Source: JAXGZG01 sp040771825
GTDB lineage: Bacteria; Bacillota; Sulfobacillia; Fermentithermobacillales; Fermentithermobacillaceae
DNA length: 64,000 nucleotides
Assembly (NCBI GenBank): GCA_040771825.1
Contig: JAXGZG010000003.1
Coordinates: 248,001 to 312,000 of the forward strand
Direction: 5' to 3'
In this document: positions 26,733 to 35,556 of the stretch, piece after piece
Position numbering within the stretch: the first letter of the stretch is position 1
How the letters are laid out: each line of letters begins with the position of its first letter
Notes under the pieces: model-generated
The model's input: only the letters and a program-made list of their open reading frames with translations
The model's database searches: none
Told to the model about the DNA's origin: nothing
Made by a program: the position numbers and the translations under genes

Positions 26733-26768
26733 AGCTCGCACCTCGCCGCCACCGGCGAGATGCGAGCT
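26733..26768. terminator. bidirectional hairpin between convergent genes
   Basis: AGCTCGCACCTCGCC (26733-26747) pairs with GGCGAGATGCGAGCT (26754-26768), a 15-base stem with one mismatch. It sits between the ends of two convergent genes. There is no strong T-run on either side, so termination efficiency is uncertain. Confidence 0.6.
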
Positions 26769-26858
26769 GTAGGTGTACCGCTCAAAACAGGTTACTCTCG
26801 ACTGCGTTATCCCCGACTGCGTTCGCGAACTCCGTTGCGACTCCGTCTTTCTTGCAGG

Positions 26859-29800
26859 TTATTCAGTCACGAAAGCTCCACCCTGGACGCTAGGCGCGTT
26901 ACCGTGATAGTTCCCGGCGCCTGCATCCAGAGTGCCGGTGGCGTAGACGGTAATGTCTCCGTCGTTTTGAAGGTTGCCGCCGGATAGAATCGTCACGGTG
27001 GCCGCCTCGCCGCCTGTGGACACGCCTATCTCCAGATTCTGGCTATTGAAGAACCAGACGCCGTCGCCTATGTTCATCTCGCCGTATACGCTCATGTCGC
27101 CGCCATTGTGTATCCAATGGCTTCCCACGAACGCAAGAGTCTTGCCGTAGTTCACGATCAGGCCACTGCCGGGCTCAACGTATACGTCCTTATCGATGGT
27201 TAGAGTACCTCTGCCCGTCAGGAAGATGATGCTGTCGCCCTTCACCTCGATGCGGTCGTAAACTGGGCTTACGCAGCTGTTCGCTTCAGCAAGGTCGGCC
27301 TCGTTGTGTACGAGCGCGATGAACCTCGTCGAAACCGAACTGAGCCCCGTTACGTTCGCCTGAAGAACGGCGTCATCCGAATCGCGGTACTCGTGGCGGA
27401 TATAGACATCGCCTTTGTTTTCGATGGTGCTGCCGGGATTATTGATGAATGTGCCCTCAGGCCAGATGTCTACGCATCCGCCGTTAAAGTGGATGTCGCC
27501 TTCATCGTACGGCGCGGCGGTGACTATCGTTCCATTGTTGTGAAGAGCGCCGTGTACGTTCAGCGAGCAGTTGTTCCCCACTGTGAGGACCGCTCCGCTC
27601 TCGACGGTAATCTCGACGCTGACCTCCACGTCTTGTGAGGTCTCCCCGTCCCATACCCAGTAACTCTCGACCCAGTACGTTTCGAAGGCACCCAAGTTCG
27701 CTGCGCCGGTTAGCATCATGTCGGCCATGAAGTCCAACCGGTTGTAGACGGAGAATCCGAAGTAGTTGTCGCCGCTGCCCAGAGCCGTCTTCTTGCTCTG
27801 CTGGGCAGCTTCCGCGGCCGCTACTCCCGCTTCGGAGTACGCCGCAGCAGCGTAGTCAAGCCAGTTGGAATCGTTGTCGAGGGTGCCGGTCGCGAGATCA
27901 ATGTCGCAGACGTAGTCCTGGCCGTCCTTTCCGTACTGGTCGACGATCCTCATGTAGCCCTCGTTACTGAAGGAGCCGGGGTCCGCTCCTTCGGTGCTGA
28001 AGCTGCCGCCTACAATGCTAAGGCCGCCCGAGTTGTAGGTAGTGAATGTACCGTCCGAATGGGAGAAACCGGTGTAACTGATGTCCATGTTACCGTTGTT
28101 TGTAAAATCGCCGCTGTTCTCAAACGTACCGGATATCATACCGAAATAGGAGTTTTGTGCCGGCGTGCTTATTCCGCCGTTAGCGAAAGTCCCGGTGTTG
28201 GTAAACGTCGTCCCTCTGTCATGTAGCGCGCCCTCGTGCCCGGTGGATACTCCCATATCCAGACAGCCGTCATTGATGAACTCGCCGTTGTTAGTCACAA
28301 TGCCGCCCATAACAAGAATCGTGTGTTCGTAGCCTGCGCTTATGCTCACACTCCCGTTGTTTGTGAGCGTACCTTCCATAATGTCGAACCGGTTGTCGAC
28401 GTTCAGGGTCGCGGTGCTTTCGTTCGTGAAGGTGCCGGTTGTGCCCATGAACACCCCATCGCCGGTCGCCCCGTCAATGAATGTGCCTCTATTGCTGACA
28501 CTTCCGAGGATTGATAAGCTCCCGCCGTCCCTAACTGTAACGGTTGCGCCAGGTGAAACCGTCAGCGTGCGCGGAGTCGTCGCCAGAGTGTCGTAAGTCA
28601 CGGTGGTTCTTTTCGTGATGTCCAGCGAGGAGGTCACCGTAATGTCCGCTTCTATGGAGATCTCCTCGACACCGGGATCGTCCATTGCGTTTAGCAGCGC
28701 TTCTTCGCTTGTCACCGCGATGATGTTGGAAGCGCCTTCGATCGGATTGCCATGGACCACGATGCTCTCCGGGTCTATCTCTCCGAAAAAGAACTTGATA
28801 ACGCCATTGTTCTCGATGACATACTTGTCCATGGCCCTCAGCGCTCCGCCCAATAGCGTCACCTGGCCGACGCATTCGTCCTCCCCTGAGCCGCTGCGGG
28901 TCGTCACAAGGGTACCGGCGATTTCGAACTTGCCCGACACGTCGAGCCCGTTGTACCCGGAAGTGGATGTGACGATCAGCGTTTTCCCATGGGGCACTTC
29001 GAGCCTGCCGTCGGGAGTAAGCCGGACGTGGCGGCTGACCGTCAGGTCCTCCGTCAGCGTGATGTCGCCGACAATGGCGATCCCGTCGTATCCGGCATCG
29101 AGAGAGGCGGTCTGCGCTTTCAGGTCCTCAAAGGTCGAAACCGGAATGTCGTTTTCCAGTTCGGCGTATTCGCCGCTCGCGGTAAGTGTCCCGTTGATAG
29201 TGCCGGCATTAACCACTCGCTCCGTATACGTGAAAGTGCCGGTATTGGTAATCGTCCCGTAGTTTTCGAGGTACGCCTTGACCGTCGCCGTGCCCGCGTT
29301 ATTGAACGAGCAGGTCAGGCGCACAAGTATTCCGCCTGGGCCTTCCGCCACAAGCGTCGCCTCAGGGCCGTTGGTAAAGGTGCTGGGGACGTCGTCTTCC
29401 TCGTCCCACGAGTTGGCGTTCAGAAGTGAAATATCCCCTATGCTGTGGAACGTCTTGTTGTTGATGATGGAGGTCCCACCGCAGTGGAGCCAGTCTTTAT
29501 TGTTGACGGTACCGTTGTTCGTAAATGTTGCCTTGAACATACCGAACCGGCTGTTATTCTCGAAGGCGCCATTATTGACGAAGCTGCCGTCGAGTTCAAT
29601 GCCGGTGTCTTCAAAGAACCCCCCGAGCCCGCGGCTTATGAATGTGCTGTTGTTTACCAGTTCCCCGCTTATGATCAGGATTGAGCCGGGCATATCGGCT
29701 ATGGTTACGGGCTTGTTGAAGGTAACAGTTTTGCCTTCTGGGATGGTTATGCTTTCCCGTATTGTGACCGCGGACACGCTGCCATTTGAAAGAGCGGCCT

Positions 29801-31196
29801 GCAATTCGGCCAGACTAGTAACCGCGACGGTGTATGAAGGACTTCCTCCGCCAGAAGAACCGCCCGTGGAACCGCCGGAAGGAGTCTGGGATCGAACAAC
29901 TATGCCATTCTGAGTAACCCCGGTGGTTCCTTCCCCGACTGTCACTTTTGTGCCAGAAGTGTTTACGGCGGTGTTGTCGCCGCTGACCATGGCCTGCGTC
30001 ACCGTACCTGTACCGCTGATGGTAACGCTTTCGGCTGCGCTCTCGACCTTTGTGACCTTGGCTCCGCTTCCGACTTCAAGCGTCGCGCCCGCGGCGCTTT
30101 CGGTTATCTGCGTGGCCAAAATGGTGGTAGATCCCTGCAATTTCACGTCCGCACCTGTGCCGCTGACCGTAAGGCCTGTCACCGTTGCGTCCCTAAGAAC
30201 CAAGGTGGTATCGGTTGTGATGGTGACTTGGTTGAAGGAACCCTCAAGGATAACGTTGTCAAGCCCGTCATCCACATAGACCACATCCACCCGGCAGCCT
30301 TCCTCGGTACGGACGCGTACGCCTCCGTCGCCGGTCTTGCCGACGATGATGTTGCCGACCTTGGAACTATTGATGATGTGAATGGAGTTCTCGCCGCCCG
30401 CGCGGACGACAAGCCGACCTGTCACAGTCACGTCATCAAGTGTTATGTCGCCATTCCCGACACCTTCGCCAAGAATCAGGTCGCCGCTAACCGTTAGTCC
30501 GCGAAGCGTCACATCGTCCGAGTTTATGAGGGCGTTCCCTGTGATGTCATTGGTGTATGTCTTGGGCTCAGAAATGTAGAGGGAGAAGATATTGTACATT
30601 ACCTGGGCGAACTCTTCCCTGGTGATTGTACCCGTAGGATACAATTCTCCATTGCTTCCATTTACATAGCCCGCCTGCACCATGGCCGCGAGAGCCGACG
30701 CTGCCCAGGAGGAAACATCGGTCCTGTCGGAGAATGCGCCCAGCATAGCCGCATCCCCGCCAGCCAGTTTCATTGAGCGCGCCAGTATCAAGAAAGCCTC
30801 CTGGCGAGTTACCGGGGCATCCGGCCGCATGATACCGCCGCCGGAACCCTGAAGTGTGCCCATGCGTACCGCCTTGGCGATATCCCTGTAGTACCAGGAT
30901 GATGCCTTCACATCCGAATACCCGCTGATGTCGGCCGTTGCTTCCGCCCCGAAAGCGCGGTTCAAAACTGCCGCAAGCTCCGCGCGGGTCAGACTCTCCC
31001 GCGGCCGGAGTTTGCCGCTATCGCCTTGCAGCAGACCGTTTTCCAGTGCTGACGCTATGGCCTGATAGGACCAGTAGTTCTCGGCCGGCATGTCGGAAAA
31101 GCCGGTTTTCCCTGCAGCCGCGCTCAGCGGCAGCACTGATAGGACTGGCAGAACCATACAGAACGAAAGCAAAATGCTGATGAGTTTTCTCTTCAT
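26859..31196 (-). CDS. giant S-layer-homology surface protein with NNG-type beta-helix repeats
   Basis: About 1445 residues. The order is: signal peptide (KRKLISILLSFCMVLPVLSV, cleaved near AAA); three N-terminal SLH domains (about residues 33-205; NYWSYQAIASALENGLLQG, SWYYRDIAKAVRMGTLQG, SWAASALAAMVQAGYVNG, each with the TRAE/TRQE/TREE motif); a parallel beta-helix region with ISGTGTVT-type rungs; a Ser/Gly linker (GGSTGGSSGGG near 455); then long repeats of the NNGTFTNNGT type to the end. I prefer the ATG at 31196 because GGAGGA lies 7 bases upstream. It is anchored to the cell wall by SLH domains and may serve as an adhesin or sheath. It shares no architecture order with the other SLH protein, whose SLH domains are C-terminal. 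Confidence 0.92.
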   Translation of the reverse strand: MKRKLISILLSFCMVLPVLSVLPLSAAAGKTGFSDMPAENYWSYQAIASALENGLLQGDSGKLRPRESLTRAELAAVLNRAFGAEATADISGYSDVKASSWYYRDIAKAVRMGTLQGSGGGIMRPDAPVTRQEAFLILARSMKLAGGDAAMLGAFSDRTDVSSWAASALAAMVQAGYVNGSNGELYPTGTITREEFAQVMYNIFSLYISEPKTYTNDITGNALINSDDVTLRGLTVSGDLILGEGVGNGDITLDDVTVTGRLVVRAGGENSIHIINSSKVGNIIVGKTGDGGVRVRTEEGCRVDVVYVDDGLDNVILEGSFNQVTITTDTTLVLRDATVTGLTVSGTGADVKLQGSTTILATQITESAAGATLEVGSGAKVTKVESAAESVTISGTGTVTQAMVSGDNTAVNTSGTKVTVGEGTTGVTQNGIVVRSQTPSGGSTGGSSGGGSPSYTVAVTSLAELQAALSNGSVSAVTIRESITIPEGKTVTFNKPVTIADMPGSILIISGELVNNSTFISRGLGGFFEDTGIELDGSFVNNGAFENNSRFGMFKATFTNNGTVNNKDWLHCGGTSIINNKTFHSIGDISLLNANSWDEEDDVPSTFTNGPEATLVAEGPGGILVRLTCSFNNAGTATVKAYLENYGTITNTGTFTYTERVVNAGTINGTLTASGEYAELENDIPVSTFEDLKAQTASLDAGYDGIAIVGDITLTEDLTVSRHVRLTPDGRLEVPHGKTLIVTSTSGYNGLDVSGKFEIAGTLVTTRSGSGEDECVGQVTLLGGALRAMDKYVIENNGVIKFFFGEIDPESIVVHGNPIEGASNIIAVTSEEALLNAMDDPGVEEISIEADITVTSSLDITKRTTVTYDTLATTPRTLTVSPGATVTVRDGGSLSILGSVSNRGTFIDGATGDGVFMGTTGTFTNESTATLNVDNRFDIMEGTLTNNGSVSISAGYEHTILVMGGIVTNNGEFINDGCLDMGVSTGHEGALHDRGTTFTNTGTFANGGISTPAQNSYFGMISGTFENSGDFTNNGNMDISYTGFSHSDGTFTTYNSGGLSIVGGSFSTEGADPGSFSNEGYMRIVDQYGKDGQDYVCDIDLATGTLDNDSNWLDYAAAAYSEAGVAAAEAAQQSKKTALGSGDNYFGFSVYNRLDFMADMMLTGAANLGAFETYWVESYWVWDGETSQDVEVSVEITVESGAVLTVGNNCSLNVHGALHNNGTIVTAAPYDEGDIHFNGGCVDIWPEGTFINNPGSTIENKGDVYIRHEYRDSDDAVLQANVTGLSSVSTRFIALVHNEADLAEANSCVSPVYDRIEVKGDSIIFLTGRGTLTIDKDVYVEPGSGLIVNYGKTLAFVGSHWIHNGGDMSVYGEMNIGDGVWFFNSQNLEIGVSTGGEAATVTILSGGNLQNDGDITVYATGTLDAGAGNYHGNAPSVQGGAFVTE

Positions 31197-31273
31197 ACTC
31201 ATTTCCTCCGTTTTGGGTGTCTTGATGGCAGAGTTAAGGCATCTCTCTTGCAGTTTCTATCAGAACGGGGGAC

Positions 31274-31302
31274 AAAAAAGGGATGCAGGCTGCATCCCTC
31301 TG
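31274..31302 (-). terminator. intrinsic terminator after the LRR kinase gene
   Basis: On the minus strand GGGATGCA-GCC-TGCATCCC forms a perfect 8-base stem with a 3-base loop, followed directly by TTTTTT. It lies about 40 bases past the kinase stop and separates the kinase unit from the downstream SLH gene. Confidence 0.9.
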
Positions 31303-31340
31303 TGGCGCTTCCCTGTCGTATTTCCGTCATCTTACGCCGA

Positions 31341-33119
31341 TTACTCGTAGATTACGTCGAATATCCCCTGCTTGGCGACGGATTCCAGGTGTTCTTTCGC
31401 GGGGGCGCTTACTACTACAGTCTTCAGGTTAGGCAGTTTAAGAAGTACGGAGAAATCGGTGGCGGGGATACCTGTAAGCCGCAGGTACGTGATTTCGGAG
31501 TGGTTTTCAAGCTCTGTCAGATCAGTAAGCTGTGCCTCGCATACCTCCAGCTTTAGGATTCCCTTCACATCGCGAAGGCAAGACAAGTCCGTCAACCCTG
31601 TCCTTGTGAGCTTCAATTCGGCGATGGACTTCCCGCCGAGATACAGATAGCTGTCGGTCGAATTGGATATATCCAGGAAATCCAGGTCGCCCAAGAGCGC
31701 GAGGGCACTTCCGTCATAGTTCTTCGCGTCGCACAGGTCCAGATACTTGAGCGCGACGAGACCGGCAAGCGGCGAAATATCGGTGACCGGGTTAGAGTTT
31801 AGCCCGACTACCGCGAGGTCCTTCATCCCGGCGAGCGGCGTTATGTCCGAGACCGAGTTAAACCGCAGCTCGACCTGGAACAGGTCCGGTAGCGACGCAA
31901 GCGGCGAGATGTCTTGGACTTGCTGTGCTCCCAAACAGAGCACGCGCAGGTTTGGCAGCAGTCTCAAGTCCTGTAATTGAGTTACTGGGCCGCGCGCCTC
32001 AAAGTCTTTTGCGCATAGTTCCCCGTGAACCTGGTAAAACGTCTCCACATCGGCGCAGGCGGTATCATGCGTGATATAGAGCTCCGCTATCGATGAGAGG
32101 TCCTCGGATGAGATAGGATCATCCGCGTCCTTCTTCAGGATTAGCCGCACCGCTTCCTCGATAAGCGGTTCCGTGAAACCGGCCTTCGAAACCCGCGGAG
32201 CGGACGGAGTTTTTGCTACGGAGGCAAGCCGCAACCAAGACCCGAGAGTCTCGTCCAGTGTCCAATGAAGGACACAGAAAACCAGAAGCGCCACCGCAAA
32301 CAGCACTCCTGTGCCCAACGCTATCCGTCTGCGATTTCTGATCGCCGGTTCTGTTCGCAGTAACGCCCGTTCCACTGCCGCGGCATCGCGAAATCTCTTC
32401 TCCGGCGCAAATGCCGTAGCCTTGGCTATCACACCCTCCAGTGGGTTCCGCGGCGTCTTAATCGGCGCGGCTTTTCCGGTCAGCATCCAAGCGAGCAGGA
32501 TACCAAGGGAGTAGATATCCGACCGGCAGTCCGTCTGCAAAAAGCCATATTGCTCCGGCGGAGCGAAATCCTGTGTACCGCAGAACACGGTATCGGACCT
32601 AGCGCCTTCCACATAGAGACGGGAGATCCCTAAATCGATCAGGGCCAGCGAACCGTCGTCGCGCATGACCACATTCTGGGGTTTTATGTCCCGGTGGATG
32701 ACAGGAGGCATCTGGCCATGCAGATACTTCAAGATTCCACACAGCTCCATGCCGACCCGACGAACCGTTTCCGGTGTAAATGGGCCTTCTTGCTTCAGCT
32801 CCAAAAGTGTTTTCCCTTGGACGCGTTCCCGCAAAACGCAGCGCATCCTTGCGCCGCACAACTCCGCCGCGAAGCCAGGCAAACCCGGGTGAGATAGCCT
32901 GCGAAGTTCTTCCGGTTCCGCTTTTTCGAACAGATGGTGTCCTTTCTCGTAACACTTGGCAACGAGAAGCCTTCCGCTCGCCTTTTCCCTAACAAGAAGC
33001 GTTTCTTGATACTGCCCGCTGCTCAGGCATTCCATTGCCTCGTACCGGTCCGTAAACTCAATGGGGTAGCGGCTGTCGTCGAATCCACTCAGGAAGTCTT
33101 GGGCAATCCTACTCTTCAT
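31341..33119 (-). CDS. transmembrane Ser/Thr protein kinase with leucine-rich-repeat domain
   Basis: 592 residues. The cytoplasmic Hanks-type kinase occupies residues 20-255: ATP-binding lysine in VAKCYEKG (Lys 55), catalytic loop HRDIKPQNVVM (142-152), metal-binding DLG (162-164; DLG instead of DFG), and APPEQYG substrate loop. A single membrane segment lies at about 264-286. The outside part carries leucine-rich repeats (about 375-590) of the form LPNLRVLCLGAQQVQDISPLA. The glycine-rich loop is poor (LSSGQYQETLLV). Such kinases couple an external ligand to protein phosphorylation. It overlaps the upstream HTH gene by 11 bases and ends at an intrinsic terminator. Confidence 0.93.
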   Translation of the reverse strand: MKSRIAQDFLSGFDDSRYPIEFTDRYEAMECLSSGQYQETLLVREKASGRLLVAKCYEKGHHLFEKAEPEELRRLSHPGLPGFAAELCGARMRCVLRERVQGKTLLELKQEGPFTPETVRRVGMELCGILKYLHGQMPPVIHRDIKPQNVVMRDDGSLALIDLGISRLYVEGARSDTVFCGTQDFAPPEQYGFLQTDCRSDIYSLGILLAWMLTGKAAPIKTPRNPLEGVIAKATAFAPEKRFRDAAAVERALLRTEPAIRNRRRIALGTGVLFAVALLVFCVLHWTLDETLGSWLRLASVAKTPSAPRVSKAGFTEPLIEEAVRLILKKDADDPISSEDLSSIAELYITHDTACADVETFYQVHGELCAKDFEARGPVTQLQDLRLLPNLRVLCLGAQQVQDISPLASLPDLFQVELRFNSVSDITPLAGMKDLAVVGLNSNPVTDISPLAGLVALKYLDLCDAKNYDGSALALLGDLDFLDISNSTDSYLYLGGKSIAELKLTRTGLTDLSCLRDVKGILKLEVCEAQLTDLTELENHSEITYLRLTGIPATDFSVLLKLPNLKTVVVSAPAKEHLESVAKQGIFDVIYE

Positions 33120-33576
33120 GCTGCCAGTTGCCTCCCAGAAGGGTCAGGCCCATGGATTCCAGCAGGTTTTGCTTTTCAAGTACGATCATGCCCTTTGAAA
33201 GGCAGAACAGGACTGCCGCGTCTCGCTTGATTTTGGGATAGAGTGGGTTCTTTCCCGCAACTCGGAGCAAATGTTGACATTCATCAACCGTCATGGCGAA
33301 TCCGAACGCCAACTGAATGACCTTATCCCGGGAAGGTTTTCGCGTGCCGTTGAATAGCTGGTGTCCATAAGTGCGGTCTATCTGTGCGGCTCTTATAATG
33401 CGCTCCGGCACGAGGCAGTTCTTTTCGCACAGCCGCGAAAGATGCACCGAAAACGTAGGTTCCTCCATAGCGTTCTCGTAGTTGTCCACAAAGGAATCAA
33501 AATCCGGCGTCTCCGCGAGGTTTCGCAGCATTGCGCTGGTACGGATGTTCTTCTCGGCCGTTTGAACTACCTCCAC
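33109..33576 (-). CDS. helix-turn-helix regulator coupled to the LRR kinase
   Basis: About 156 residues from the GTG at 33576. The central part, CLVPERIIRAAQIDRTYGHQLFNGTRKPSRDKVIQLAFGF (shown in pieces), is a Cro/XRE-like helix-turn-helix: the recognition helix would be RTYGHQLFNGTRKPS. The C-terminal half (DECQHLLRVAGKNPLYPKIKRDAAVLFC) is typical of small regulators found beside bacterial kinases, with a conserved YP-x-x-KRDA motif. A longer frame to 33681 would translate the tandem-repeat DNA and has no better start. It overlaps the kinase by 11 bases, so it is probably its phosphorylation target or co-regulator. That link is inference. Confidence 0.75.
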   Translation of the reverse strand: MEVVQTAEKNIRTSAMLRNLAETPDFDSFVDNYENAMEEPTFSVHLSRLCEKNCLVPERIIRAAQIDRTYGHQLFNGTRKPSRDKVIQLAFGFAMTVDECQHLLRVAGKNPLYPKIKRDAAVLFCLSKGMIVLEKQNLLESMGLTLLGGNWQHEE

Positions 33577-33623
33577 TGAACTACCTTCACGCGCCCACCA
33601 ATATCCACGCGCCCACCAGTACC
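33562..33623. repeat. short tandem repeats before the HTH gene
   Basis: Two adjacent copies of an 18-base unit starting CACGCGCCCACCA occupy 33588-33605 and 33606-33623. Directly next to them a 14-base unit (minus strand GTGAAGGTAGTTCA / GTGGAGGTAGTTCA) is also duplicated and contains both the ribosome binding site and the GTG start of the HTH gene. Copy number change would alter the leader. Confidence 0.65.
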
Positions 33624-33728
33624 CGCACGGATTCGACAGGAATCTGGGAAGATCCTGCCGAAGGCTGGCGCACGGTCCCACTATCGCAAGAGGCCTAACA
33701 TGCGTCTATTCTGCAGCTGACAGTGCGA

Positions 33729-34757
33729 CTACTGCAGTGCTCTAACCATAGCAACTGATGTGGCCTCACAATATGGAAGATGATCTCCGTCGGAACGAGC
33801 CGACCAGATGGACTCTTTATGAGATCGCCGCGACAGTTCCCGACTGGAAAGATGGCCGTACTTGGAGATCACCCGGTCGATGACCGCCAACTCGTCATCG
33901 GTCAGATGATCCGTACCTATGCCTTTCCTAAGCTCGATCAAATCACCGCCGCCTGACTCAAACCGACACGGGTTCAGGTAGATCGAACCATCACAGTCGA
34001 GCCCACCTAGCATTAGTTGGTACCCGTGCGGCGCAGGGCCGTACGGCATCCTGCAATAGGCGAGCCCCGTGATCGACCTTCCCAACGCGACAAATGCGGA
34101 GAAGTCGCACAGCCATAGCAGTTTTGCTACCTTAGTCTTGAATGGCTTCGGCGAGGATGAGACGATTCTGCCTATTACTTGCTGAAGTCGGGTTCGATTG
34201 AACGACTGGAGGCCACGCAAAGTCTCATCGGAGGGACAAACAAGCTCCATGACCGAGCCATATACCCGAGTAGCACCCATACCTAAACGTTCGGCCAGCA
34301 TCTCTAGTAGCAGGCGGTCGGTGCGAGCATACTCCTTGTCGGAGAGAGCCGCACGATTCTTTTGGAGGAATTCACGCAGAAAAGATGGGTCATCTCGAAC
34401 CTTCTTGAGCACCGTGTCATGAATCTGGTCTTGCAGGGCCCCTCGCTCGTATCTCTGGATTGTGACAATCCCCCATCCCAAAATACGGGATAACGCTCTC
34501 TGAGAGAGACCGTACTTCTCTCTGACGAGCCTGATCTCATCAGGAGTAAGCAAACCATGACGCTGTCTATACTGATCGTACGCCGCCTTGAGGTTTTCCT
34601 CTTCGGCAGCCATGCTAAAGATTTCCTGGCCACATTCAACACAGACCGCGATCTTGGATTGTACTTGGATGGGCTCGCCGCGAACAACAAGAGTCTCCGG
34701 CTTCACGATATGGTCGAATTCTCTCTCGGCCAAACAATTCGGGCAGAACTGTTTCAT
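33729..34757 (-). CDS. MqsA-like zinc-finger/HTH antitoxin fused to a Panacea (SocA-like) domain
   Basis: About 342 residues from the ATG at 34757 (AAGGAG upstream). The N-terminal zinc finger is FCPNCLAEREF ... CVECGQEIF (two CxxC pairs, MqsA/YgiT style). A helix-turn-helix follows (LTPDEIRLVREKYGLSQRALSRILGW, about 70-110) with GTIQRYERG-type recognition. The C-terminal 170 residues are a Panacea/DUF4065 (SocA-like) domain: KVAKLLWLCDFSAFVALGRSITGLAYCRMPYGPAPHGY (shown to mark the K-LL-L-Y-D-F and Y-GP motifs) and VISKYGHLSSRELSRRSH. It neutralises and probably represses the overlapping MqsR-like toxin gene. A decayed second copy of its end lies at 7180-7289. Confidence 0.87.
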   Translation of the reverse strand: MKQFCPNCLAEREFDHIVKPETLVVRGEPIQVQSKIAVCVECGQEIFSMAAEEENLKAAYDQYRQRHGLLTPDEIRLVREKYGLSQRALSRILGWGIVTIQRYERGALQDQIHDTVLKKVRDDPSFLREFLQKNRAALSDKEYARTDRLLLEMLAERLGMGATRVYGSVMELVCPSDETLRGLQSFNRTRLQQVIGRIVSSSPKPFKTKVAKLLWLCDFSAFVALGRSITGLAYCRMPYGPAPHGYQLMLGGLDCDGSIYLNPCRFESGGGDLIELRKGIGTDHLTDDELAVIDRVISKYGHLSSRELSRRSHKESIWSARSDGDHLPYCEATSVAMVRALQ

Positions 34758-34764
34758 AAGGCTC

Positions 34765-35097
34765 TCAGCTCCTTCCATGAAAGGGACGCGGCAATGGAAA
34801 TTCTGCTTGATGAAACGATAAGCACAGCACACGCCCGCAAGTCAGAGCTACTTTGATGTACATAGGTTTTCCACATAGTTCCCTAGAGAACACCCACCAC
34901 TTCTCGGGACGCCCCCTATCGTCGTCCATCGGACCCGAGACGTAGTCACACACTTCTAGTCTACGGATGAATCCGGGGATATCTGAGGGAAGCAACCCCA
35001 GATTAGCTAACGCCTTCACGTTCTTCTCCCGTTCAACCATGACTAGCCCGCCATCTCTTGCCAACGCCATACGGAACTCTAGGAGTAATTGCCGCAC
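34765..35097 (-). CDS. MqsR-like ribonuclease toxin
   Basis: About 110 residues. The pattern LARDGGLVMVEREKNVKALANLGLLPSDIPGFIRRL, the middle DDDRGRPEKWWVFSREL and the end MYIKVALTCGRVLCLSFHQAEFPL match the MqsR/RelE-like fold of type II mRNA interferases, where a K-V/L-x-G-strand and a final SFH strand close the sheet. The gene lies just upstream of the zinc-finger antitoxin, the toxin-first order known for mqsRA. The start is uncertain: GTG at 35097 has no clear site, whereas a CTG nine codons upstream follows GGGGGGAG. Confidence 0.72.
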   Translation of the reverse strand: MRQLLLEFRMALARDGGLVMVEREKNVKALANLGLLPSDIPGFIRRLEVCDYVSGPMDDDRGRPEKWWVFSRELCGKPMYIKVALTCGRVLCLSFHQAEFPLPRPFHGRS

Positions 35098-35148
35098 CTG
35101 GGCTTTTGATGTCAGGTTTCTCCCCCCAGCACAGATGAAGAACTGCTA

Positions 35149-35556
35149 TCACATAATAGCACCAGGAGACGAGGGTGTGCAAGTTTCGCCTAGAGATCCA
35201 GGCCGTGCTTGATAGAAAAAAGCGGCGCAGTGGCCTAGTTTAGCGAGCATCGGCGCGTGTTCATCGAGATGAAAGCCCTCGCTTTTAGCGATGTCACACA
35301 ACCGATCAATGAACTGCCATGCACAGAAGTCTTGCTTGTTATCAGAAACCGGGGCACCGTGATAATAGCCAGCGGTGCGTCGGCCTCTTATTATCACTCG
35401 TGGGAATAAGGATGGGTAAAAGGAGCGATCCCCCATGAGCGCCTTCACCTCGGACGCGGCGCGGGCGTTGATATGACTACCATAGCTCCCGCTAAGGCGC
35501 AGGAGAGGATCGAGGAGTTCCTCTACACCAACCACTCCTCCCCAGTCCGTTCGCAA
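35149..35556 (-). CDS. hypothetical protein, N-terminus possibly truncated
   Basis: 135 residues from a TTG. I do not recognise it. The segment YPSLFPRVIIRGRRTAGYYHGA is repeated, in decayed form, at 46390-46490 (LFARVTIRGRRIADYYH), with similar DNA over about 100 bases. The C-terminal part (DRLCDIAKSEGFHLDEHAPM) looks folded and helical. An in-frame stop just upstream and the lack of a good start suggest that the 5' end has been lost. It could be the end of a larger gene family represented twice here. Confidence 0.4.
   Translation of the reverse strand: MRTDWGGVVGVEELLDPLLRLSGSYGSHINARAASEVKALMGDRSFYPSLFPRVIIRGRRTAGYYHGAPVSDNKQDFCAWQFIDRLCDIAKSEGFHLDEHAPMLAKLGHCAAFFYQARPGSLGETCTPSSPGAIM

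Noticed and set aside
28342..30579. Plus frames up to 219 residues opposite the giant SLH protein
   Set aside because: Shadows of the repetitive Ser/Thr/Asn-rich coding sequence.
33590..33681. N-terminal extension of the HTH regulator through the 18-base tandem repeats
   Set aside because: It would encode YWWARG repeats with no homology; the GTG at 33576 fits the family better.
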